From Nephrocerus scutellatus (Eukaryota; Arthropoda; Insecta; Diptera; Pipunculidae), in NCBI GenBank assembly GCA_947095585.1, contig OX352764.1, positions 72,869,536-72,933,535 on the forward strand: 64,000 nucleotides of DNA. The letters run 5' to 3'. Position numbers and translations under genes: made by a program. The notes under the pieces are model-generated. The model did no database searches. It was not told where the DNA came from and saw nothing but the letters and a program-made list of their open reading frames with translations. Below are positions 55,751 through 64,000 of this stretch, in pieces; positions within the stretch are counted from its first letter, which is position 1, and every line of letters starts with the position of its first letter.

Positions 55751-57313
55751 CTAATGCCTCACAAGATTGGACGGCCCGTTGACGTTTCCCGGTCTACATT
55801 GGCAGTGGCGGGTCTGTATCCCATGAGTGCCGCAGTATGAGCAGAAAAGTAGGCGTGGTTGTCGACACTGCTTCCGCCGGTGTCCAGCCTGACTACATGC
55901 CCAGCAGTGGGTTCTTCGCTCGTATGCGCTGGTTGGGTTTGTGTTACTGGTGTGCGACGGATGTAGGTGTGTAGAGTTCGTGGTCGAGGTCCGGTGGTTG
56001 GCATTGCTGGTGTGTGACGGGTATAAATGTGTTACATCGTTGGCCACTGGTTGATACGATGGTGTGACATTGCTGGTGTGCGACGGGTATAAATGTGTTA
56101 CATCGTTGGCCACTGGTTGATACGATGGTGTGACATTGCTGGTGTGCGACGGGTATAAATGCGTTACATCTTTGGCCACTGGTTGATACGATGGTGTGAC
56201 ATTGCTGGTGTGCGACGGGTATATTGTATTATTTGCCATTAGATCTAGTGGCAGAATTGGTCGAGCGGACTGGATGGGCAGATGCTGTGCTGTGGCTACG
56301 GGTTGCGGTGCTGGTTGACTGTATTGTACTTGTGGGCGAAATGGCAGTGCGGTAGAACGAAATGGTGGAACGGTGGGACGGAGTGGCAATGGCCGATTTT
56401 GCGGTTGAGTGAGTCGTGAGACAGGTTGTTCTGCCATTAAACATTCGAAATCTTCGATCAGGATGGTTAACTCGGACAACGTGCTGAACTCCTTTCGCTT
56501 GATGTAATGCCGGTAGTCGGGTCGCAGATTGTCATAAATTCTATCGAGTTTCTCTTCAGCGGTCATGGTGGTATGCCATCGCATCAGGGCTTGAATCGAT
56601 GTGAGAAATTCTTTGCCCTTTTCTCGGTGGTTTTGTGTACGACTCCGAATGCGATCCAGTAGTTGGGTGTGGAAACGTGGTGGTAAAAAAAAGCGGCGCA
56701 GTTCTTCGCTAAATGCTTTCCAATTAACTAACAGCTCTTTGCTATTCCGGTACCACACCAACGCGTTCCCTTTCAGCAACTCGGGAAGAGTCCGGACGAT
56801 GCGATCGAGAGGTACTTGATAACACTCGGCCAATTCTTCAACACGTTCCAAGAACTCCAGTGGATTATTTGTACCGCCGTCGTACCTCACATTCCATTTT
56901 CGTACTTTGTCCATTATGTCTGCGTTGGATAATCGGTATGCGAAAGTTGGTGAAGAGCGCGCATCTACTGCTTGTGCGGTACTTGCATCTACTTCTGCGT
57001 ACATCCTGGGCGAGGTTTCGTAAATCTGACCAGTCGGCTGTGCTACGCGCAATTCCTCTTTCATTTCGGTTTTCTTCTGTGAAGTACCTGTATCTACTTC
57101 TGGGTAGATGATGGCCGGTATTTCGCTTCCTTTTTTGGTCGGGGTTAATTTTTCGGTTGGTTTCGTTGTTTTGATCTCAGCGCTTAACCTTTTCCGTAGT
57201 TCATCAACAGTGCCTGTGGAGTCGATGCCACGACGCTCCAACTCGTTGACTAGTTCTTCTTTGCGGAGAGAGTACACCGCAGAGGCATTAATCTCAGGCT
57301 CTAGTGTAGCCAT
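55751..57313 (-). CDS. Gypsy Gag with N-terminal SAP-like motif
   Basis: 520 codons from a true ATG (57311-57313). Residues about 13-47 (YSLRKEELVNELERRGIDST followed by GTVDELRKRL) match the SAP helix-turn-helix pattern known for DNA binding. The central third is a Gag capsid domain (WNVRYDGGTNNPLEFLERV, ALVWYRN, FFLPPRFH). A 22-residue tandem repeat based on YPSHTSNVTPSYQPVA follows, then two knuckles, CWACSQAGHRRKQC (CCHC) and CSYCGTHGIQTRHC. Intact. The SAP motif is inferred by pattern only. Confidence 0.92.
   Translation of the reverse strand: MATLEPEINASAVYSLRKEELVNELERRGIDSTGTVDELRKRLSAEIKTTKPTEKLTPTKKGSEIPAIIYPEVDTGTSQKKTEMKEELRVAQPTGQIYETSPRMYAEVDASTAQAVDARSSPTFAYRLSNADIMDKVRKWNVRYDGGTNNPLEFLERVEELAECYQVPLDRIVRTLPELLKGNALVWYRNSKELLVNWKAFSEELRRFFLPPRFHTQLLDRIRSRTQNHREKGKEFLTSIQALMRWHTTMTAEEKLDRIYDNLRPDYRHYIKRKEFSTLSELTILIEDFECLMAEQPVSRLTQPQNRPLPLRPTVPPFRSTALPFRPQVQYSQPAPQPVATAQHLPIQSARPILPLDLMANNTIYPSHTSNVTPSYQPVAKDVTHLYPSHTSNVTPSYQPVANDVTHLYPSHTSNVTPSYQPVANDVTHLYPSHTSNANHRTSTTNSTHLHPSHTSNTNPTSAYERRTHCWACSQAGHRRKQCRQPRLLFCSYCGTHGIQTRHCQCRPGNVNGPSNLVRH
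56016..56230 (-). repeat. 66-bp tandem repeats coding the Gag 22-residue repeat
   Basis: About three near-identical 66-bp units (GTGTGCGACGGGTATAAATG is shared) plus diverged partial units on either side; copies differ at one to three positions, consistent with recent in-frame expansion. Confidence 0.85.
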
Positions 57314-57505
57314 TTGAAAGGTAGATGTGTTTAATTTCTGAATTTGGACACTCCCCGGTTGGTGTTCAGTCTATTGTCAGTGGTGACGCCTTCACCAATA
57401 AATTGTTACACCAATCTACTTTCAGCTACCTGGTGGGTGTCTCGGTTATCGGGTTGTCGGCTCGGGTATATATATATATATTTCATATGCTTAAATAGTT
57501 TCCAG

Positions 57506-57673
57506 TTAGACGGTAATACGATTCTTTTTTCTCTAATCGTATGGTATTTTAGGCTTGTCTAGCTGCTGGTTGGACGGTGATACAACTATTCTAGTTGTCT
57601 GGTATTATATGCTTATCTAATACATATGCTTATCTAATTTCTGGTCGGACGGTGATACGACTATTCTAGTAGT
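57506..57673 (-). repeat. Leader repeats with hairpins beside the primer site
   Basis: Three degenerate repeats, each with a (T)NGACGGTRATAC header (57506, 57570, 57645) followed by a short inverted repeat: ACGATT/AATCGT at 57518-57540, ACAACT/AGTTGT at 57582-57598, ACGACTA/TAGTAGT at 57657-57673. The last one touches the primer-binding site. Confidence 0.75.
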
Positions 57674-57689
57674 CCCTGCTCGGGCGCCA
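57672..57689 (-). other. Primer-binding site (tRNA-Lys-like) of the Gypsy element
   Basis: Minus-strand TGGCGCCCGAGCAGGGAC, four bases from the 5' LTR. It is one base away from the Lys-type primer site familiar in other LTR elements, which suggests an Osvaldo/Ulysses-like relative by inference. Confidence 0.8.
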
Positions 57690-57693
57690 AATT

Positions 57694-58874
57694 TGTAACA
57701 GTCTTTTGCTCGGGTGACGCTCGCCGGTCACCCAGGGTTCTTTCTCCTTCGCGCTCGTCGTTACAAATTAAAAGATTGTTGGTTTTCGATATAAAATTAC
57801 AATTCTTCTTTATTTCTTGATCTCTTAGTCTATACGTACTTACATATAAATATACTTAAATAAACTTACGATACGTTGGTTTGTACGTACTCGGTACGGG
57901 GAAACCAGGGGAACTTGATTGCAGCCGAGAGTATTCGACTGCGGAAAAGGGAGTTGATGGGCGGCTTCTGCTCTTTAAGTGGTTGCTACTAGAGCACACG
58001 AGCAGCGTTCTACGGAACAGCGCGGTATAGTGAATTACTATACGAGTAAGCAAGCGAGGTCCGGGGGATAGCTACCACACTGGGAGCAAGCGGACTGCTT
58101 AGTGTCTTGTAAATTACAATACAGCGATACTACCTGGTTTTACAACCTCGATCGTTCGCTATACTGCAATAGACACAGTAAGTATGGGTGTACAACACAA
58201 CAAAATTAGCCCGGTTTTACAACCTTGACAATTTTGTTATATTGACCTAGACAAAGAAAGTACGAGTATATAATGCAGCACAGTTGTCTGGTTTTGCAAC
58301 CTCGGCAACGTGTTACATTAATATGACTCGGCTAGCCTTGTCACCAAAAAAAGGGCTGTTCGTGGAGAACAGTAGTCAGCGAAAAGCTGTCGGTAAAGGG
58401 GGAATTTGCTGTGAACCACAACGCTTTCTTCCCTTTGAGTAGGTATAGCTGCCTTGCCGCAGTATAGTCTACTCTCGAATAGATTTTACTACCGTGCCGT
58501 AGTATGTTCTATTCTAATTTTTGTTGATTGATTGGAGCATATAAGTGTGTCTTAATAGTTGAATTCCTTGGGAATTTTGTTTTCACCCTTTTTGGAAAAA
58601 TTATTTGATTATAAATAATATCATTGATAAATTTCTATCATTCATTGGGCGAAAAACCCTTTTCCCGCAAAAAATAATTTCGTTGGTTCAACCGCCGGAT
58701 TGAACCTTATACGTACTGCATACCGGCCGAGTACACTCGTATTGCGCTAAATTGATATAAAGCAAAATAGGTTAATTTTGCATTATATATCGAGTGACTG
58801 GGGTTTTTTTTTGTATAGCAATTACTTTAGACATATGGTTTGTAGCGAAGTGGTATTTAACCAACTTCGTTTCA
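57694..58874 (-). mobile_element. 5' LTR of the full-length Gypsy element
   Basis: 1181 bp, matching the 3' LTR almost throughout; it ends TTCGTTTCA where the 3' copy has TTCGTTACA. The two LTRs define an 8995-bp element (49880-58874). The flanking ATA on both sides is consistent with a short target duplication in the Helitron. Confidence 0.95.
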
Positions 58875-59165
58875 ATATCGTAACACATATCATCTTTGAT
58901 CCATAAATCAATTGGTTTTGACGGGAAGCATGTCGATATAATTATAGAAAACATTGTTCGTATTTGCTGAGGTTTTGAAGAAATTACAGCATCATTTAAG
59001 GTTTGATCCCATTGGGAATCATTTTCTAACAGTTGCAAACGCTGACAAGCTTCTTTGTAAGAGCCACATAATTCACCATTTACGTTCGTAAATGTTGGAA
59101 TGATGTTGGACCCCGAACATTGACTAACAGTAAACGCAAATAGAAACACTCATTATTGCCGAATT
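58875..59165 (-). pseudogene. Helitron helicase, upstream part
   Basis: The minus strand continues the Helitron before the Gypsy insertion: YLRLLLVNVRGPTSFQHLRT (about 59090-59160), then after a stop and frame change GSYKEACQRLQLLENDSQWD and PQQIRTMFSIIISTCFPS, ending in CYDI at the LTR. The text continues with LHQMR on the other side of the Gypsy element. The 5' end of the Helitron is missing; Copia sequence starts at about 59166. Confidence 0.85.
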
Positions 59166-60080
59166 CATTTCTGGATTGTATGGAATGTTATACACACGCT
59201 GGATTCCCTTTGATTTACAAAATGTATTCATTTCATGCGATTCATATTCACCAGCGCCGTCCGCTCTGTATTTCCATTGGTCCCCAAACATAGCTGTGAA
59301 TCATTTCCAAAACACGTTTTGAATGACCAATCTTATTCGGTGGAAATGGTGTTCGTGTTTGTTTTCCATAAACACATGATTCACAAAACTTCGATTCAAA
59401 GTTTACATTCACATGCTCCTATTCCCTGGCCATATTGCGATTAACCAATTTTCCCATGTCTTTTGCATTGAATGGCCCATTCTGAAATGCCATAATTTTT
59501 TGCGAAATTTTATTTAAGTTGTTCTTACCTGAGATACCAGCAAAAACATCACGATCGATGTGCATGACAACTTCGTACAATCCGTCATTTGTATGCGCCA
59601 CAAATTGTGTTTCGCCTTTGACCGATGCATGAGCATAGTCGCCTTCAAAAACTATGCGATAGCCTTTCTTTGTCAAGCTTCGAATCGAAATAAGATTACA
59701 GCTCAAATCCTTGACAAACAAAACATTTTGAATTGTTTTTCTCGAAAAATCACCATCATGAAATGTCTTCACAGCAATTTCTCCTTGTTGTTTGGCAGAA
59801 ATGGATTGATTCTTCTTTGCAATTAAATTTTCGATTTCATCGACCTTCTCCAAATGATCAAAGTATCGTTTGTTATTAACGATGAGCTGCGTCGCACCAG
59901 AATCCAACACAAACTTGACTTGTGCTACGTCACTGCCTTGTGGTGCTGTGCAATCTTTTATCGTTGATTCTGCAATGTACACATAGCGGGCTTAGCACCG
60001 CCTGATTTATTCGCACTTTTATTTGAAACTTTCTTTTGATTCTTTTGGAATCTACATTTGGATTTTATGTGCCCAACCTT
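59166..60080 (-). pseudogene. Copia Gag-Pol remnant (zinc knuckle, protease, integrase pieces)
   Basis: Minus strand from the gap: GHIKSKCRF (end of a CCHC knuckle), protease FVLDSGATQLIVN (59419-59982, DSG intact), the pre-integrase block (YEVVMHI, MGKLVNRNMA), CESCVYGKQTRTPFP with HSYVWGPM, then a jump to GAGEYESHEMNTFCKSKGIQ and RVYNIPYNPEMN. The integrase core between its first and second Asp is deleted, and a stop follows MARE. The upstream part lies in the N gap. Confidence 0.88.
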
Positions 60081-60280
60081 NNNNNNNNNNNNNNNNNNNN
60101 NNNNNNNNNNNNNNNNNNNNNNNNNNNNNNNNNNNNNNNNNNNNNNNNNNNNNNNNNNNNNNNNNNNNNNNNNNNNNNNNNNNNNNNNNNNNNNNNNNNN
60201 NNNNNNNNNNNNNNNNNNNNNNNNNNNNNNNNNNNNNNNNNNNNNNNNNNNNNNNNNNNNNNNNNNNNNNNNNNNNNNNN
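60081..60280. other. Assembly gap (200 N)
   Basis: Exactly 200 unknown bases, a likely fixed-size scaffold gap, so the true distance is unknown. Confidence 0.99.
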
Positions 60281-60310
60281 AACACGATTGAAATAATTGA
60301 AATACAAAAA

Positions 60311-60434
60311 CTTTTAATGTTTTTCTTAAGCAACAAGAGAACAGTCAATTAACAACAAGGTAATAGAAATATAAAAAGAATAAACTTTTAATGTTTATCT
60401 TAAACAACAAGAGAAGAGTCAATTAACAACAAGG
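60311..60434. repeat. Two-copy tandem repeat, period about 74 bp
   Basis: CTTTTAATGTTTTTCTTAAG...TTAACAACAAGG at 60311 is repeated from 60385 with a few differences. It lies just right of the gap, where such repeats may have broken the assembly. Non-coding. Confidence 0.8.
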
Positions 60435-60616
60435 TGTGTTCATGCGATGATAGAACTGAAAATTAAAATTAGAGCGTAGTCTCGTTCACAGTGTACATAC
60501 AAATTATATACGCTAACACATAACATAAAGTGACCACATTTCAATAGAGACAAAGCGGGACAAATGGAGAACTCATAATTCCTCATAATTTTGTCAATTC
60601 ATTTTGTGAATATAAA

Positions 60617-61520
60617 TTAATTTATTTTATTACTTCTTGTGTCACCTTTCACTTGACATTGATTGTCGCATTTTCTAAGCAGCTGATAATACTCTACCAA
60701 TGACACCTCATCAATAAGATCATTTTCGCAAATACTATTTTTCGGAAAATGGTTACTAATATATTCAAAAGATTTTTCCACATATTCCCATAAAATCTCC
60801 TTTTTTAATGTCACCTAATGAAAATTTTTAATATCTTCAAATTGAACTGTCCATTCTTAAAGATATTCCAAGCAGTTATTATAAAAATTTTGACATGTTT
60901 CAGAAAATCAGGTCATTTAATGGCAACTTGTTCTTCCAACCTAGTGATGTGTTTTCGAATATTGCAGCTCCACCAAAAAGCTGTCCCGGACTGTCCCGCC
61001 AAAATCGGGACGTGTGGTCACTTTTTCTTAACATCCCATTCTGTAAGCAGCCAGATTTTTAGACGTATGGTGAACTGGCAGACTTGTACATTCTAAAAGA
61101 AGTGATATAAGATGAAATTCATCACTTCAAGATGCACGGTGACAGCCATGTAGCGTTTTTATATTTGCAGATGTCCAACAATCTGTAGTAAATCAGACCT
61201 TTTTTGCTGTTTTTAGGCTATCCCGTGTCTCATAAACACACTGGTCAAACATATCAACGTTTAAGAAATCATATGCCTACTTGGAAATTCATGTAATGGA
61301 TTTAGTGCAGAAACGAATTGCCTAAATGCATGTTCTTCGACAATGCGGACGGCGGGAAGCTTTTCATCAATATTTTGTTTGCATTTTTGTGTAACTCATT
61401 TCGGGATGTATGCAAGCATATGTGTTTGTCGTGGACCAGTGATACGAATTGGTGAAGGTGGTGGTGAAGAGGGTTCAAACGAATGAGATGAACCAGTTTA
61501 AAGTTCGGCTGCGCATTTGT
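60617..61520 (-). pseudogene. Decayed hAT-type transposase
   Basis: Pieces in shifting frames on the minus strand: LPAVRIVEEHAFRQFVSALN and HEFPSR (about 61265-61400), TTDCWTSANIKTLHGC (about 61150-61200), EFHLISLLLECTSLPVHHTS and KNLA (about 61050-61115). These match the order in hAT/ZBED-like transposases: the VE..FR..L region, then TTD.WTS, then LL...H...NL. Further left (60617-60814) a coherent frame (EYVEKSFEYISNHF) is compatible but not diagnostic. Inactive. Confidence 0.5.
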
Positions 61521-63141
61521 AGATGTACCCAAAGCTATAGCGGATGAACCCGTGGTAGTGCTAATGCTTGTAGAGGGCTGTAGATGATCTTCTTATTAAT
61601 AACAATCATTTTATAACTTTTAAATTCCTACTAATGTATATATTTATGCACACATATATATGTACATACATACATATATTTTTTTGGAAGTATTAACGAA
61701 ACGACGCGCCCTGGCTGGGCCACCATTTTAAAATTCTCGTTTTTCAGACGTTAGAACTTTATACGGTAAGTATCGAAATTTTCTGTTTTCAGGAACCAAG
61801 GAAATTTTTTATTATAATTACCCGGTAATTGCTTAAAGTTGAATGGCATTTATCGCCGATGATTTATTTGCAAAAATAAAAAAAATATATACCAATACAA
61901 CAAATGTATATCTTCCATTTTGGAAACAGTAAACAAAAAAAATCGCGTACTAGCTGGGCACGCAATTGCACGACTCGACACCGACGATATCTATCACCAA
62001 CTGCCGATAAGTTTTTCATCTACTCTTCTTCTTCTTCCACCGAGGTGTTAGCCACTTGTTGGTAATGCTAGTTGTCACCAGACATCCTTTAAAGAGGAAT
62101 AGCAACAGAAAAAGAAGGGGGGGGGGGAAGAAAGCGTTGGTGCACAAATTATTCGTCGCTTTTTCGTCAACATCAGTTTTGATGCGTAAAAAAAAGTTGC
62201 AATGGGAAATAATCCGTTTGTTAACAAAAATTCCAGTGTCGGGAAATATTTATTTTTTTGTTTTTGCTCTCTTTCAATTTTGCAATACGAACAGGGGCGT
62301 TATTGTGACGAACAACGGGTGCTTATGCTGCTTTTTTTTTAAATATTTTTTTTTTCGTAATGTGACGTCGCCACCACAACACCCAAGCAAGCAAAATCAT
62401 AACGAGCGACGTAACGATCTTCGCTTACCTACGAATTTCATGTCATAAGCCTTGTGGTTGATGTGCACATTTCACAGACAAAATTCTTAAAGTAACATGA
62501 CTACATCAATAATGCAAACGTATAATATATTAACTTAAAGCACATAGTGCTTGGTGTGCACATTCTAATGATAATATTCACCATAGAATATGGCGAATTA
62601 AATTGAATTTAGGTAAACAATTTTTTCACGACCTGAAAGAGCTCTCAGATTACAGGATCAGGATACAGCTGATCTCGTTTCTGAACGCTACAGGCTGGAT
62701 TAAATCACTTAAATTACCATGCTAGGTCAACGTCAACAAAAATGACAGAGAAAAAAAAGATTTTATTACGTTTAATTTGTTGATTTGCTTTCACAAGAAG
62801 AAAATAACAATATAATTCGCACAAACATTATTCGCATTAAAAAGAGGAACAACAAAAGCTTTAAGAGGAAGATTTAATGCATAAAAACAAATCGGTTATT
62901 GCAAAAAAATCCACTCTTTATGAAGTTAATTTCGGAGTTTCCTGACGATGTATTCCATAGTCATTACGGGATGTCGATATCCACATTTAATGTAAAATAT
63001 TTAATATTGGAAAAACAATTTAAAAGAGTTTTAATATCACATTTTTAGTTTGTTGAAAACGATTTGAAAAATTGTGGAAAATAAAAAGATCTGCTCGACC
63101 GAAAGTTGCGTTGAAATTGGCATCTTAAAATGGATTTAGAC
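61521..63141. other. No recognised gene
   Basis: Mixed AT-rich sequence with a G-run near 62117-62127 and T-runs near 62330-62355. The longest frame (62056-62448, plus) shows no motif I can support. Confidence 0.45.
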
Positions 63142-63143
63142 TA

Positions 63144-63363
63144 TAGCCGTGCGAGAAAAAAGAGAGGAACGAGTATAGTTAAATTGAAGTTGTGGTTAGC
63201 CAGAAGATATTGATACTACGCGAATGTTAAAGTTATTTTATACCTTCAGGGGAAATAATATCTGTTGCATTATGGTAACATTAGAAAATATACTACTTCT
63301 CTCATCTGGCTAACCACCATTTCTATTTAACAGCCGTCCTGCTCATTTTTTCTCGCACGGCTC
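63144..63363. mobile_element. 220-bp MITE with TA target duplication
   Basis: Inverted ends of about 62 bp share AGCCGTGCGAGAAAAAA and GGTTAGCCAGA; TA lies directly outside both ends (63142-63143 and 63364-63365). It has no coding capacity. TA target and size suggest a Tc1/mariner-type MITE. Confidence 0.8.
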
Positions 63364-63365
63364 TA

Positions 63366-64000
63366 ATATACATCAAGCATTACTTTGTGCATTTTTTTTA
63401 ATATCCAAAACATTAACCATAAAAAATGGATCTGGGTTTTTTTGATTTCTATTAAAACTGTTTTCCACAATGCAATTTTTTTCTCTTTTCCCACGTTAAA
63501 TTCTTTGTCCATTTGGATTCTTTTTGCAATCAAGAGCTTAATTTTGCTGCTCTTCCAGGCAAGGCCGTTTACAGAATCGTTCTCCCTTGAAAAAACAATA
63601 AGTAACATTATTTTTTAACAAAAACAATAGAATACGTATAATGTTTACATTTTTTTCTAAACAAAAAGTTTCTTGTGCGATCCTTATTCTTCTGCAGACA
63701 AAAAGTTATGGCTGCGCAATCTGTCCCACGCTGATGCCATAATGACGTTTATGAACAGTGGGTACTGCAGTTAGGTTAGAGCTAGGTTAGTTCGATCGGA
63801 AATCTGACTTAATGAACGTAGGTAATGCAGTTCTTAGTTAGGCAGACGTTTATGAAAACATGCATACACTTTTGGTATCCTCTTCTAACTCTAGCTTAAT
63901 TTTATAATGCTTAAAACAGACCGGTGTGCCATTAAACAAACTTAACAAATTATTCACGAGTAACTTTATATTTTGCTTAAGATTGTCTCACCTATTTCCT
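63366..64000. other. No recognised gene
   Basis: AT-rich to the window edge. A direct repeat of GTTAGGTTAGAGCTAGGTTAG type occurs near 63770-63790. Nothing coding is supported. Confidence 0.5.

Noticed and set aside
60023..60352. Frames running through the N gap
   Set aside because: They are artefacts of unknown bases.

Overview
The window comes from a eukaryotic genome, most likely an insect and probably a fly. The evidence is the set of transposon families: BEL/Pao elements with the CGAGCCGGAT-type primer-binding site, a 17.6/297-like Gypsy element with a tRNA-Ser-type primer site, Copia, hAT, a Helitron ending in CTAG, an R2-superclade LINE and an RTE-like LINE endonuclease. I recognise no host gene, tRNA, rRNA or CRISPR array. 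The sequence is AT-rich, contains one 200-N gap (60081-60280), and reads as a nested graveyard of mobile elements.

Layout. 1-2647: 3' end of a plus-strand BEL/Pao element, its long terminal repeat (LTR) abutting a broken RNase H. 2648-7050: that broken element, a minus-strand 17.6-like Gypsy (pol remnant, gag, leader with hairpin repeats, primer site, probable LTR). 7127-9733: a minus-strand BEL/Pao with an internal gag-to-pol deletion. 10914-29657: a four-copy tandem array of a 4.67-kb composite unit made of pieces of a LINE, a Copia element and a Gypsy gag, all on the minus strand. 30662-31264: a ULP1-type cysteine protease domain. 33608-39270: a third BEL/Pao (minus), interrupted by a terminal-inverted-repeat (TIR) element. 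39922-40212: a plus-strand LINE endonuclease fragment. 40545-46480: a third-type Gypsy (minus) opened by a 370-bp solo LTR and by a 2.73-kb insertion that itself contains a 1.04-kb TIR element. 47298-47520: a second copy-type of the LINE-associated domain found in the array. 48520-59165: a decayed Helitron (minus) split by an almost complete 9.0-kb Gypsy element (49880-58874) with near-identical LTRs. 59166-60080: Copia protease/integrase remnant running into the gap. 60617-61520: decayed hAT transposase. 63144-63363: a small TA-flanked MITE.

How it fits together. Nearly every element that can be oriented lies on the minus strand, only the first BEL and the RTE-like endonuclease being plus. 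Insertion order can be read in several places: Gypsy into Helitron, BEL into Gypsy, solo LTR and LTR-ended insertion into Gypsy, TIR element into BEL. This one-directional, nested organisation resembles unistrand piRNA source loci or pericentric heterochromatin, but that is an inference from layout alone.

The most unusual structure is the array: four near-identical 4.67-kb units whose variants pair as copies 1+2 versus 3+4. An unfamiliar short domain (WP...K...R.G.VSV) occurs twice in each unit and once more at 47.3 kb, and deserves characterisation.
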